The notes under the pieces: generated by a model | The model's database searches: none | What the model saw: the letters and a program-made list of their open reading frames with translations, nothing else | Told to the model about the DNA's origin: nothing | Shown here: one piece after another, positions 28,035 through 36,774 of the stretch | Layout: every line of letters starts with the position of its first letter | Numbering within the stretch: position 1 is the first letter of the stretch | Position numbers and translations under genes: made by a program | NCBI RefSeq assembly: GCF_021532615.1 | Contig: NZ_JAKGAQ010000002.1 | Location: 1-64,000 of the forward strand | Direction of reading: 5' to 3' | Length of the DNA stretch: 64,000 bases | From: Octadecabacter dasysiphoniae | GTDB taxonomy: Bacteria > Pseudomonadota > Alphaproteobacteria > Rhodobacterales > Rhodobacteraceae

Positions 28035-28202
28035 CAGCATGGCTCCGAAGTATGCTTTGACGAGGGCTCAGTTTCTGTTCGGTGTTGCCAAGTTCTTGTC
28101 GCCGTAGCGAAATGTCGACAATACGGGCTGCAACTGCGGCATCATTGCATTCACTCAATGTCCGGATTGGGTTGTTTGCAGACACTGGCACCCAGCAGCC
28201 CA

Positions 28203-28232
28203 ACGGCAGCTTTGTCCCGCAGAGCGGACATT
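28203..28232. repeat. Intergenic repeat, 21-bp copy 2 plus AGAGCGGACATT
   Basis: 28203-28223 is the exact inverse of 671-691, and 28221-28232 repeats the 12-mer found at 20351-20362. This gene-free stretch (28035-28250) separates the catabolic module from trpB. The copies suggest a dispersed repeat of this genome at module borders. Confidence 0.45.
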
Positions 28233-28250
28233 GAGGGTTACCCAATGACC

Positions 28251-29483
28251 TCAAGCCCCGTCAGACATATCCCAACCCAGCGCCCTAGCCACCGTAAAGA
28301 TATCCTTATCACCACGGCCGCACATGTTCATCACCAGCAAATGATCACTCGGCAACTCCGGCGCGATCTTCATCACATGCGCCAGTGCGTGGGACGGTTC
28401 CAACGCTGGAATGATGCCTTCCATCGCGCACGACAACTGAAACGCCTCAAGCGCTTCGACGTCCGTAATGCTCACATATTGCGCGCGACCGATTTCATGC
28501 AGCCATGAATGTTCGGGGCCGATACCCGGATAGTCCAGACCAGCCGAAATCGAATGGCCCTCAAGGATTTGCCCATCATCATCCTGCAGCAAATACGTGC
28601 GGTTGCCGTGCAGTACGCCGGGGCGACCGCCTGTCAGGGATGCGCAATGTTCCATCTTGGCGTTCACGCCTTTACCGCCGGCTTCAACACCGATGATGTT
28701 GACCTCTTTGTCATCCAGAAACGGAAAAAATAGACCCATCGCGTTGGACCCGCCGCCAATAGCGGCGATCAATGTATCCGGCAGACGCCCTTCAGCTTCG
28801 TGCATCTGTTCCTTGGTTTCCTTGCCGATGATGGCCTGAAAATCACGTACCATCGCGGGGTATGGATGCGGGCCAGCGACCGTGCCGATGCAATAGAAGG
28901 TGTCGCGCACGTTGGTCACCCAATCGCGCAGCGCGTCATTCATCGCGTCTTTCAACGTTCCGCGTCCTGACGTCACGGGGATCACCTCAGCGCCCAGTAA
29001 TTTCATGCGGAACACGTTGGGGGCCTGACGTTCAACATCATGCGCACCCATGTAAACAACACATTGCAAACCAAATTTCGCGCAAACCGTCGCCGTTGCC
29101 ACACCGTGCTGGCCCGCGCCCGTTTCCGCAATAATCCGCGTTTTGCCCATGCGGCGCGCCAGAATGATCTGGCCCAACACGTTGTTGATCTTGTGCGCGC
29201 CCGTGTGGTTCAGCTCATCGCGCTTCAGATAAATCTTTGCACCGCCCAAATGTTCGGTCAGGCGTTCCGCGTAATACAACGGCGACGGGCGGCCCACATA
29301 ATGGGTCCACAGATCATGCATTTCAGCCCAGAACGTCTCATCCGTCTTGGCATGCTCATACTGCGCCTCAAGCTCGAGGATCAGCGGCATCAGTGTCTCA
29401 GACACAAACCGTCCACCGAAATCACCAAAACGGCCCTTTTCATCAGGGCCAGTCATAAAGGAATTGATCAGATCGTCAGGCAT
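28251..29483 (-). CDS. trpB: Tryptophan synthase beta subunit
   Basis: A 410-residue PLP enzyme joining indole and serine. [11 protein letters not shown] opens the domain, the PLP lysine lies in [12 protein letters not shown], and [11 protein letters not shown] is the phosphate-binding loop. The ATG at 29483 gives the normal N-terminus; the open frame extends 13 codons further. It is last in the leftward set trpF-GNAT-trpB, while trpA is some 15 kb away. Confidence 0.97.
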   Translation of the reverse strand: MPDDLINSFMTGPDEKGRFGDFGGRFVSETLMPLILELEAQYEHAKTDETFWAEMHDLWTHYVGRPSPLYYAERLTEHLGGAKIYLKRDELNHTGAHKINNVLGQIILARRMGKTRIIAETGAGQHGVATATVCAKFGLQCVVYMGAHDVERQAPNVFRMKLLGAEVIPVTSGRGTLKDAMNDALRDWVTNVRDTFYCIGTVAGPHPYPAMVRDFQAIIGKETKEQMHEAEGRLPDTLIAAIGGGSNAMGLFFPFLDDKEVNIIGVEAGGKGVNAKMEHCASLTGGRPGVLHGNRTYLLQDDDGQILEGHSISAGLDYPGIGPEHSWLHEIGRAQYVSITDVEALEAFQLSCAMEGIIPALEPSHALAHVMKIAPELPSDHLLVMNMCGRGDKDIFTVARALGWDMSDGA

Positions 29484-29518
29484 TGTGCGTCTCCCATTTG
29501 GCTGGTCGCGGTTCCGCG

Positions 29519-29968
29519 TCACAGCACGTCGCGTTTATATCCGATGTGCGAAGCCGTAAAGCCAAGCTGCGCATAGAATCGCGCTGTTTGGGTGCGACTT
29601 TTGTTCATCGTCAACTGCATCAAGTTGCAGCCCGCGTCCCGCGCCCGCATTTCAGCGTCAACCATAAGGTGATGCCCGATACCCTGCCCACGTAAATCAC
29701 TGGCCACACGTACGCTTTCGATTTGGGCACGCCGTGACGCCTTGAGCGATAGACCAAGGATAAAGGTAATCTGATACGTCGCAACGATGCGGCCGTCCTG
29801 TTCCCCAACAATCAGGGTATTGCCCGCATCCTTATCCATCGCATCAAACGCTGATTGATAAATCGCCATGTCTTCGGTTTCACGGGCGCTGCCCAGACCA
29901 TCATCCACCAGCAACCCAACAACCGCAGGAACGTCAGCGCGCGTCGCAGGGCGAAAGATAACAGTCAT
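29519..29968 (-). CDS. GNAT family N-acetyltransferase
   Basis: A 149-residue acetyltransferase. The acetyl-CoA-binding motif A reads [15 protein letters not shown], and [16 protein letters not shown] is motif B. The substrate is unknown. It starts inside the stop codon of trpF (4-base overlap) and ends 36 bases before trpB, so it is expressed with tryptophan genes without an obvious place in the pathway. Confidence 0.88.
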   Translation of the reverse strand: MTVIFRPATRADVPAVVGLLVDDGLGSARETEDMAIYQSAFDAMDKDAGNTLIVGEQDGRIVATYQITFILGLSLKASRRAQIESVRVASDLRGQGIGHHLMVDAEMRARDAGCNLMQLTMNKSRTQTARFYAQLGFTASHIGYKRDVL

Positions 29969-30609
29969 GCCTGCGCGGCAGCGATAAAGGCTTTGATCAA
30001 CGCCGGATCCTTAACCCCGGGCGAGGATTCCACACCGCTAGACAAATCGACCTGCGTGGCCCCTGTCGTCGCGATGGCCGATGCGACGTTGTCCATGGTC
30101 AGCCCCCCCGCCAACATCCACGGCTTGGTCCAGTATTTCCGACCTGCCAGTAAATTCCAGTCAAAGGCGTTTCCATTGCCACCCGGCAGGTTGGCGTCTT
30201 TGGGCGGTTTCGCATCAATCAACAGCTGATCAGCCACAGCGGCATAGGTATCGATCTTATCCAGATCAGCCGCGCCAGAAATCCCGATGGCCTTCATCAC
30301 AGGCAAACCATACCGCGCCTTCACGTCGGCCACCCGCTGTGGTGTTTCGGACCCATGAAGCTGCAACATATCCAGCGGCACCTGCGCGGTCAGCTGGTCC
30401 AGAAACGCATCATCGGCATTCACCACCAGCGCGACCTTGGCCACGCCCATGGGCACCTCAACCGCCAGCGCAGCGGCCTTTTCGATCGTCACATTGCGCG
30501 GAGATTTGGCAAAAAACACAAAGCCGATATAAGACGCGCCCGCATCCGCCGCGGCCATAACATCAGCCACGGTCCGCAGACCACAAATCTTTACCCGAAC
30601 GTCGGACAT
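29965..30609 (-). CDS. trpF: Phosphoribosylanthranilate isomerase
   Basis: A 214-residue TIM-barrel enzyme of tryptophan biosynthesis (Amadori rearrangement of phosphoribosylanthranilate). KICGLRT at the start holds the catalytic Cys, and the C-terminal [14 protein letters not shown] contains the catalytic Asp and the phosphate loop. It follows the LapA-domain gene by 6 bases and precedes the GNAT gene with overlap. Confidence 0.96.
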   Translation of the reverse strand: MSDVRVKICGLRTVADVMAAADAGASYIGFVFFAKSPRNVTIEKAAALAVEVPMGVAKVALVVNADDAFLDQLTAQVPLDMLQLHGSETPQRVADVKARYGLPVMKAIGISGAADLDKIDTYAAVADQLLIDAKPPKDANLPGGNGNAFDWNLLAGRKYWTKPWMLAGGLTMDNVASAIATTGATQVDLSSGVESSPGVKDPALIKAFIAAAQA

Positions 30610-30615
30610 GATGTC

Positions 30616-30966
30616 TTAGCTGGCTTTATCGAGGAGCGCGACAATCTCGTCTTTGCCCTCGTGCTTTTGGTCTTTCAGGCTGTCGACTTCACGCTTGAGC
30701 GCATCACGCTCTCGGCCCATCGCACGGGCGTCCGCCCGCATGCGATGCTCGCGCACCCATTCCCACAGGAACCCGATCAACAGACCAATACCCACCCCGA
30801 TAAAGATCGCCATGAACAACGGCAGTTCAATATCCGGCGAAATCCCAAGCGGTCCGGCCAAGGCTTCTGGCATGGCGCGCAGGGTCACAATCCCACGGTT
30901 CGCCATCCCGACAATCACAAGGGCAATCGCAACGATTCCCCAAAACGTATATCTGATATATTTCAT
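30616..30966 (-). CDS. LapA-domain membrane protein
   Basis: A 116-residue protein with two membrane spans (about residues 5-22 and 45-68) and a charged C-terminal coiled coil, the LapA/DUF1049 pattern. In E. coli the related LapA (YciS) helps control lipopolysaccharide assembly. Placement between ihfB and trpF is common in this bacterial group. Confidence 0.85.
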   Translation of the reverse strand: MKYIRYTFWGIVAIALVIVGMANRGIVTLRAMPEALAGPLGISPDIELPLFMAIFIGVGIGLLIGFLWEWVREHRMRADARAMGRERDALKREVDSLKDQKHEGKDEIVALLDKAS

Positions 30967-30975
30967 GGGAGCAGT

Positions 30976-31257
30976 TTACTTCCCGTTGAGCCGGTCCCGC
31001 AAGAGCTTGCCGGTCTTAAAGAACGGAACATGCTTTTCATCCACCTGCACCGCATCACCCGTGCGCGGGTTACGGCCCAGACGCGCATCGCGTTTCTTCA
31101 CGGAAAAGGCACCAAAGCCACGCAGCTCAACACGGTCACCGTTGGCCATGGCATCAATAATGCGATCAAAGATGGTGTTCACAATTTTCTCAACATCACG
31201 TTGATAAAGGTGTGGATTTTCTTCGGCGATCTTTTCGATCAACTCGGAGCGGATCAT
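30976..31257 (-). CDS. ihfB: Integration host factor beta subunit
   Basis: A 93-residue DNA-bending protein that acts with IHF-alpha in transcription and recombination. The HU/IHF signature [20 protein letters not shown] is present, with the intercalating Pro in GRNPRTG. It lies downstream of rpsA, as in E. coli and most proteobacteria, but a strong terminator separates the two, and it probably has its own promoter in 31258-31488. Confidence 0.96.
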   Translation of the reverse strand: MIRSELIEKIAEENPHLYQRDVEKIVNTIFDRIIDAMANGDRVELRGFGAFSVKKRDARLGRNPRTGDAVQVDEKHVPFFKTGKLLRDRLNGK

Positions 31258-31488
31258 ATTGGTTCTTCCCCCGTCGGTATTTCATGGGGAGTGGCGCAAC
31301 TCCCTCTTATCATTTGACTATATGCCGGAAAAACCATTCTAGGAAGAACCCCTAAGGGCGATATTCCAAGCAAATCAGCTGATTTCAGCCCAAAATACGG
31401 CCAAAACTGTAAACCAAACTGTTCACATCCTGCGCGGTCAAAATGCTGCACAGCGGCATAGACCATCCGATTCGCACCCTAAAATGCA
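31258..31488. other. Gene-free leader between rpsA terminator and ihfB
   Basis: No gene is visible. The stretch is AT-richer than the flanking genes and must hold the ihfB promoter, but I cannot point to a clear -35/-10 pair. The stem-loop at 31489-31518 closes it on the rpsA side. Confidence 0.4.
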
Positions 31489-31518
31489 AAACGCCGCCGG
31501 ACTGAACCGGCGGCGTTT
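31486..31518 (-). terminator. Terminator of rpsA
   Basis: AAACGCCGCCGG (31489-31500) and CCGGCGGCGTTT (31507-31518) form a perfect 12-bp stem with a 6-base loop, 39 bases beyond the rpsA stop. On the minus strand it ends in TTTTGCATTTT. The symmetrical A/T ends would let it work in both directions. Confidence 0.88.
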
Positions 31519-31556
31519 CGTCTTTTCGAATGGCCCGTCAGGGCCAGAGGGACGTC

Positions 31557-33242
31557 TTACTCGTCGTCGCCCTTGTTCAAAGCTGCACCAAGGATATCGC
31601 CCAAGGATGCGCCGGAGTCGGACGAACCGAACTGCTCAACTGCTTCTTTTTCTTCCGCGATTTCGCGTGCCTTGATCGACAGACCCAGACGACGTGTCTT
31701 GGAGTCGATGTTGGTCACACGAACGTCGACCTTGTCGCCCACGCCGAAACGCTCAGGGCGCTGCTCGGCACGGTCACGGGACAGATCGGAACGACGGATG
31801 AAGGATTTCGCACCTTCATAATCGACCTCAATACCACCGTCTTCGATCTTGGTAACTTCAACTGTGATGATGGAACCACGCTTGGTGCCGCCAACAGCGT
31901 CTGCAAACGGATCACCGTCCATGGCTTTGATCGAAAGCGAAATACGCTCTTTCTCAACGTCCACTTCGGTAACCTTGGCATTCACCATGTCGCCCTTGCG
32001 GAAATCGCCGATTACGTCTTCGCCGCGGCCTTCCCATGTCAGGTCGGACAGGTGAACCATACCGTCGATGTCGCCTTCAAGGCCAACAAACAGACCGAAC
32101 TCGGTGATGTTTTTGACTTCGCCTTCGACTTCGGTGCCCTCAGGATGTGTCTCCGCGAAGACTTCCCATGGGTTGCGCTGTGTCTGCTTGAGGCCAAGGG
32201 AAACGCGACGCTTGCTTTCGTCGATTTCCAGAACCATCACTTCTACTTCCTGAGATGTAGAAACGATCTTGCCCGGGTGTACGTTCTTCTTTGTCCAAGA
32301 CATTTCAGAAACGTGCACAAGACCTTCAACGCCGGCTTCGAGCTCAACAAATGCGCCGTAATCCGTGATGTTTGTCACGCGACCTGTGTGTGTTGTGTCC
32401 AGCGCGTATTTCGCGGCCACAGCATCCCATGGGTCTTCTTGCAGCTGCTTCATGCCAAGGCTGATGCGGTGCGTTTCTTTGTTGATCTTGATGACCTGCA
32501 CCTTGATCGTCTCACCAATTGTGAGGATCTCGGATGGGTGGTTCACACGGCGCCATGCCATGTCTGTCACGTGCAACAGGCCGTCTACGCCGCCGAGGTC
32601 AACGAACGCACCGTATTCAGTGATGTTCTTGACGACGCCGTCGACTTCTTGACCTTCAGTCAGGTTGCCGATGACTTCCGCGCGCTGTTCTGCACGGGAT
32701 TCTTCCAAGATCGCACGACGCGATACAACGATGTTGCCACGACGACGGTCCATTTTCAAAATCTGGAACGGTTGCTTCAGACCCATCAATGGGCCCGCGT
32801 CACGTACAGGGCGCACGTCAACCTGCGAACCCGGAAGGAACGCAACCGCGCCGCCCAGATCAACAGTAAAGCCACCTTTAACGCGACCAAAGATTGCGCC
32901 TTCAACGCGCTCTTCGTCTGCATATGCTTTTTCGAGGCGATCCCATGCTTCTTCACGGCGCGCCATCTCACGAGAGATAACAGCTTCGCCGCGGGCGTTT
33001 TCGGAAGAACGAAGGAACACTTCGACTTCGTCGCCAACATTGATTTCTGGGGCTTCGCCAGGATTTGCGAATTCTTTGATATCTACGCGGCCTTCCATCT
33101 TGTAGCCGACGTCGATGATGGCTTGGCCTGCTTCAATCGCAATGACTTTGCCTTTGACGACACTGCCCTCTTGGGGTGTGTCGATTTCGAAGCTTTCATT
33201 CAAGAGTGCTTCAAACTCGTCCATAGATACGTTCATAGCCAT
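31557..33242 (-). CDS. rpsA: 30S ribosomal protein S1
   Basis: A 561-residue protein with six S1/OB-fold repeats that binds mRNA and helps translation start. The repeats are evident in recurring VKNITEYGAFVDLGG, VTNITDYGAFVELEAG and VKNITEFGLFVGLEG segments, and later copies are more diverged. Full length for alphaproteobacteria. It has its own promoter and a leader of about 150 bases with a terminator-like hairpin, and a strong terminator downstream. Confidence 0.98.
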   Translation of the reverse strand: MAMNVSMDEFEALLNESFEIDTPQEGSVVKGKVIAIEAGQAIIDVGYKMEGRVDIKEFANPGEAPEINVGDEVEVFLRSSENARGEAVISREMARREEAWDRLEKAYADEERVEGAIFGRVKGGFTVDLGGAVAFLPGSQVDVRPVRDAGPLMGLKQPFQILKMDRRRGNIVVSRRAILEESRAEQRAEVIGNLTEGQEVDGVVKNITEYGAFVDLGGVDGLLHVTDMAWRRVNHPSEILTIGETIKVQVIKINKETHRISLGMKQLQEDPWDAVAAKYALDTTHTGRVTNITDYGAFVELEAGVEGLVHVSEMSWTKKNVHPGKIVSTSQEVEVMVLEIDESKRRVSLGLKQTQRNPWEVFAETHPEGTEVEGEVKNITEFGLFVGLEGDIDGMVHLSDLTWEGRGEDVIGDFRKGDMVNAKVTEVDVEKERISLSIKAMDGDPFADAVGGTKRGSIITVEVTKIEDGGIEVDYEGAKSFIRRSDLSRDRAEQRPERFGVGDKVDVRVTNIDSKTRRLGLSIKAREIAEEKEAVEQFGSSDSGASLGDILGAALNKGDDE

Positions 33243-33324
33243 GTGGCGTCTGTTTCCTAAGGTCTGTGTTGGCCGTGCGCGTAACGGGTGCGCCGGACTT
33301 GGTTAAAATTTGTCTTACGTCTTG

Positions 33325-33356
33325 AACAACAAAAGAGGGCCGGACGAACCGACCCT
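33325..33356 (-). terminator. Terminator-like hairpin in the rpsA leader
   Basis: On the minus strand AGGGTCGG (33356-33349) pairs with CCGGCCCT (33343-33336) across a TTCGT loop, followed by CTTTTGTTGTT. It lies between the proposed rpsA promoter and the start codon, so it could act as an attenuator in the leader, or end an upstream small transcript. Confidence 0.5.
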
Positions 33357-33394
33357 GCTCAGTTGCACGTTCTAACGACGCTTCAACGAGGCGG

Positions 33395-33423
33395 CGTATA
33401 GGCGAATATCGCTGCGGGAGCAA
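33395..33423 (-). promoter_or_regulatory. rpsA: Candidate rpsA promoter
   Basis: On the minus strand TTGCTC, a 17-base spacer and TATACG match a sigma-70-type promoter pointing at rpsA. It is about 150 bases from the rpsA start codon. The only other sign of activity is the hairpin in the leader it would generate. Confidence 0.5.
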
Positions 33424-33688
33424 GCCATCCTTGCACCAGCGCCGTCCACACATAAGCCAACAGGCACTGGATGCCCGCGCAGTCGCAAGATTGCGCCGAT
33501 GATCGCAACATTGCGCATCAATCCGCCCACCATGACCATCCAAGACCGCAAGCAGACCGCAGTCTGATATCCCCAACACCGATCAGTCGCACGAATTCCT
33601 TTCAAACCCCCATGAAACAAAGGCCGTAACGCTGCGACAAACCACCGCGAACGCTACGTCAACATCATTCTTGACATCAACCAGAATC

Positions 33689-33709
33689 ATAGTCAAAGTG
33701 ACTATCAAA
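33689..33709. promoter_or_regulatory. Dyad ATAGTCA-AAG-TGACTAT upstream of the receiver-like gene
   Basis: A perfect inverted repeat of 7 bases with a 3-base spacer (33689-33705) lies about 80 bases before the start at 33781. The 10-mer GACTATCAAA at 33700-33709 is repeated at 34480-34489 in front of the winged-helix gene, hinting at a common regulator. Confidence 0.4.
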
Positions 33710-33780
33710 TTTGAAAGATATTTATATATATAATGTGTTTAGGTATCTTTTGAAGTCATATTGAATTCTTGGGGTTGCGA

Positions 33781-34413
33781 ATGGAAGATACAACGCGCTA
33801 CACACTAAACACCGGACGGCCTTCCTTCCTCCGGTACACAGAATCACGTTCTGATGCCGTGTTAACAGCCAATGCCCCCCCAGCGCTCAGGCTGGGCAGC
33901 ACGAACGTGATCCCTATGCAGCGGTCTGCCGTGGTTCAGCCCCACAGCGCTGAATACATGGCAGACCAGCTGTTCCAGGAATACGACCGCCAACAGGAAG
34001 CAGACGACGCCGCGCTCTGGTCGCGCAGCGTCGTCGCCCTGTGCGCGCAAAACGGGCGTGCCAAAGACATCGTCATGGACCTGTCCGATGACGTGGGCGA
34101 CATCACGACCTGTGACAGCGTCAGCTCTGTGCTGCGCTACGCCACAAACTGCGACGGCGCGATGACGATTGCCTTGCTTGATATCGATCTGATGGATGAG
34201 CTCCATGAAACCGTGCCGCGCCTTTTGACATTGCGGCAGGCCAATCCTGAACTTGTCATCGTTATCATGTCGCGCACATTCGCCCATTCCGACTTTTCGG
34301 CGGAACGCGCGCGCATCGCAGACGCATCCGTCCGCCTCCCTGCGTCACAATCCACACTGCTCGCGGCATTTCGTGCCGCAGTTTCAAACACAAAACAGCG
34401 GCTTGAGTTGTAA
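33781..34413 (+). CDS. Degenerate receiver-like protein
   Basis: A 210-residue protein of unknown function. The C-terminal half (about 95-205) has the alternation of a response-regulator receiver domain: an acidic ALLDID strand where the phosphorylated Asp would be, and IVIMS after it. The usual Lys appears replaced by Arg (ASVRLPAS), so phosphorylation is doubtful. The first 90 residues are unique. The ATG at 33781 is preferred to an upstream TTG. It may be functionally tied to the two following genes, with which it shares a promoter motif. Confidence 0.6.
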   Translation: MEDTTRYTLNTGRPSFLRYTESRSDAVLTANAPPALRLGSTNVIPMQRSAVVQPHSAEYMADQLFQEYDRQQEADDAALWSRSVVALCAQNGRAKDIVMDLSDDVGDITTCDSVSSVLRYATNCDGAMTIALLDIDLMDELHETVPRLLTLRQANPELVIVIMSRTFAHSDFSAERARIADASVRLPASQSTLLAAFRAAVSNTKQRLEL

Positions 34414-34547
34414 TATGACTACAAAATGAACACCTGAACGATGGTTACACAACGTAACGGCGATCTTCAGCCACTTTCAGACTATCAAAATGACTGCGTA
34501 TTGAGTATTCCAGATATGGGATAGTACACCGTTTTTAGAGGCTGATC

Positions 34548-34868
34548 GTGGACAACAAGATTTTACAGCAGATCGCCACGCTGCGATCATTGCTGGAAGA
34601 AATGGAACACGAATTCGGCATGAGGGACCTGTCGCGCAACGAAAGGGACATTTTGCTGGCGATGGCACAAGAACAAAAGGCCAGAGGTGACAGCAGTGAC
34701 ATGTGTTCAACCGAGGCCGTGCGAGAAAATTCGATAACCAAAGAACTGTCGCAGCCAACTTTCCATCGTACCCTCAAACAACTGGTGAAACGTGGTCTCG
34801 TAGAACCATGTGAGGGTTTTCCAAAGGGTCTTTATAGGCTCACCAATAGTGCGGACGGCTACCTCTGA
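34548..34868 (+). CDS. Winged-helix (MarR-like) small regulator
   Basis: A 106-residue protein starting at a GTG. Residues about 25-100 fit a winged helix: NERDILLAMAQ, then the recognition helix region SQPTFHRTLKQLVKRGLVEP and the wing ending in LYRLT. No effector domain is present. The GACTATCAAA motif at 34480-34489 lies just upstream. It is probably a DNA-binding regulator of the neighbouring genes, but the target is unproven. Confidence 0.65.
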   Translation: MDNKILQQIATLRSLLEEMEHEFGMRDLSRNERDILLAMAQEQKARGDSSDMCSTEAVRENSITKELSQPTFHRTLKQLVKRGLVEPCEGFPKGLYRLTNSADGYL

Positions 34869-34903
34869 GGGCTGTGCGCCCCTCAGAATGAAACTGAATT
34901 CGC

Positions 34904-35530
34904 GTGAAAAACATCGTTGAAACGATCAAGACGGATTTGGACGACCATCTCGCAAAGATGGCGCTTCACAGCAGCGCCGTGTTTATTGCGTATTGTTTGT
35001 CATGGCTGGTCATATCGCCGGTCCAGAACCATTTGCTTCCCAATCTATTCACCCTGATTTCGCTGTTCTATCTGCCATTCGGGATCAAAATCATCTCGGC
35101 CTTCTTTGAAGGCTACAAATCAATGATCTACCTCGCCCCCGGCGTCCTGATTTCATTCGCATTGTTTGTGGAAATGCCGTTGGGTGCGATGAAAACCAAT
35201 ATGACATTGTTGATCAGCTACGGCGCAGCGCCCACGGTTTTCATACTTCTGGACTGGCTCAAGGCCGACGGCGCGCACGGATTATCCGCCAGCCAGGCGT
35301 GGCGCACGCTGGTACTGGGCGGCGCTATCTCATCGGTGTTGATATCGTTTCTGATACACGGCGTGTGGCATGACACCATCGATCCGAACGTGATGTTCTC
35401 CAGCATGTTGCGGTTCATTATCGGTGACATGCTGGGTCTCGCTGTTGTGCTGTCCGTTCTTATGGGCGTCTTTCGCCTGCGCTCAAAACGCAGCCGGTAT
35501 CGTGCCAACGAACACCGTCCCGAAGGGTAA
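34904..35530 (+). CDS. Polytopic membrane protein, MASE1-like
   Basis: A 208-residue protein starting at a GTG, with about six membrane spans and a short basic C-terminus. The overall look resembles the MASE1-type membrane sensor found at the N-terminus of signalling proteins, but here no kinase, GGDEF or other output domain follows. It starts 35 bases after the winged-helix gene. It may act as the membrane part of a split sensor; this is inference. Confidence 0.5.
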   Translation: MKNIVETIKTDLDDHLAKMALHSSAVFIAYCLSWLVISPVQNHLLPNLFTLISLFYLPFGIKIISAFFEGYKSMIYLAPGVLISFALFVEMPLGAMKTNMTLLISYGAAPTVFILLDWLKADGAHGLSASQAWRTLVLGGAISSVLISFLIHGVWHDTIDPNVMFSSMLRFIIGDMLGLAVVLSVLMGVFRLRSKRSRYRANEHRPEG

Positions 35531-35542
35531 CAACAGGGGCGA

Positions 35543-36694
35543 TCAGTCGTCCTTCACAATCATCAGCGCCTCAACGCTCTCGATCTCGGGCATGGCGCGT
35601 CCTGCAATTCCCTGCAAATCCCCATGCATTCCGACGGTCGATGCAATCACCAGATCAATCTGTTTGGCCCGCAGCGCCCATTGTTTTTCAATGAAAACAC
35701 GCTCTTTGCGCAGGTTGTCCTGCATGTCCTCGAACCGTTCAACGATTGCATCAACCCGCTGCTTGAACTGCGTGCCGGTCAGATAATCATAGATCATCTC
35801 CATCTTGGTTTCTTGGCCCATGGCCCGTCCCTTGGCCCCCGCAACATCAATCAGACCCTGTCGCAAAGATGTCGCCAGCGGCACGGCATAGCGCGGCGCG
35901 CACACCCAGATGCCGTCGACCAAACCGAAACTCTCGATCCCGTCGGGCAACGCCACAGACGTGATCACCGCAACCTCGCACCCGCTGGCACGTTGATCAT
36001 CGCGCAGTTTTGCCAGCCATCCGGCCGTCCAGTTCTTCGTGCGCTTGCTTTCCCATAAAATCCGTCCCGCCAGAACGCCCTGCGCCATGACGTTCTGTTG
36101 CACATCCGCGCCGTTCACACCTTTGGCAACGGGCACAAAATCATCCATCACGAACGCCTGCCCCAGCGTTTCCTCAAGAACAATTTCGGCCGCCTCGCCC
36201 TGCGTCTGCATCGATCCTTGCGTCGCGCGCTTTTGCAAATCCTCAATCCGGTTGGTCAGCGCGTCAATCTTTTGCGCCTGCTCTGCCTCGCGCAGCGATG
36301 CCTTTTCCTGCGCTTCCTTAGCCAGACGTTCCTCTAGCGCGGGGCGTTCAGCCGCCAACATCTTTTGCAATGTCAGCTCCATCTCTGCCTCTTTGTCCTT
36401 CAATTCCTGTTCACGCCGCATCGCCGCGGCCTGCGCGGCTTGGGCTTCGCGCAATTTGACGTCCTGTTCTTTGACGCGCTCTTGCAGGGCCACTTGCTCT
36501 GCGGCTGCCTCAACCTTGGCCGCCTCTTTGGCCTGTGCCTGTGCCACCGCCAACGCCTTGGCCGCTTGTGTCTGCTGGCGCTGCATTTCCTCGTCAAAGG
36601 ACCGTCGCAAATCCGCCATCATGGGGCCTGCCAGTTGTTCGGTCAGCTCAATCTCGTTCGAACATTTGGGGCATTGGATCGTCAGATCAGACAT
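35543..36694 (-). CDS. DUF2130 family coiled-coil protein
   Basis: A 383-residue protein starting MSDLTIQCPKCSNEIELTEQL, with a CxxC zinc-ribbon-like start, a long Glu/Ala/Lys-rich coiled coil (about 30-170) and the C-terminal DUF2130 region (LWESKRTKNW, AVITSVALPDG). The frame opens 81 codons upstream, but ATG 36694 gives the family N-terminus. A nuclease-like fold has been suggested for the C-terminal part from motif resemblance; the cellular role is unknown. Confidence 0.8.
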   Translation of the reverse strand: MSDLTIQCPKCSNEIELTEQLAGPMMADLRRSFDEEMQRQQTQAAKALAVAQAQAKEAAKVEAAAEQVALQERVKEQDVKLREAQAAQAAAMRREQELKDKEAEMELTLQKMLAAERPALEERLAKEAQEKASLREAEQAQKIDALTNRIEDLQKRATQGSMQTQGEAAEIVLEETLGQAFVMDDFVPVAKGVNGADVQQNVMAQGVLAGRILWESKRTKNWTAGWLAKLRDDQRASGCEVAVITSVALPDGIESFGLVDGIWVCAPRYAVPLATSLRQGLIDVAGAKGRAMGQETKMEMIYDYLTGTQFKQRVDAIVERFEDMQDNLRKERVFIEKQWALRAKQIDLVIASTVGMHGDLQGIAGRAMPEIESVEALMIVKDD

Positions 36695-36774
36695 GACTTC
36701 ACTCTCGTTTGGGGTTGGCCCATCCCTAACACGCCAATCATTGCGCCTCCAGCAGGGGTGTCTATGGTGCGGCC

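Larger units (their letters stand above)
33243..33780. other. Divergent regulatory region between rpsA and the receiver-like gene
   Basis: About 540 bases without a convincing gene. Minus-strand frames here have no family match and would overlap the rpsA promoter. The left part holds the rpsA leader hairpin and promoter, described separately. The right part, from about 33660, is AT-rich and holds a 17-bp dyad and probably the promoter of the gene at 33781. Nothing is recognised in between. Confidence 0.5.

Noticed and set aside
27994-28254. Minus-strand 86-codon frame with CPLCG, thought of as a zinc-finger protein
   Set aside because: It is translated from the dispersed repeat and the LysR gene end, without a start signal.
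31530-33260. A 576-codon open frame on the plus strand opposite rpsA
   Set aside because: It is a shadow of rpsA: residue composition is Phe/Cys/His-rich, there is no family match, and rpsA on the other strand is certain.
33211-33620. Minus-strand frames upstream of rpsA as possible small genes
   Set aside because: They overlap the rpsA promoter, leader hairpin and start codon, and match nothing.
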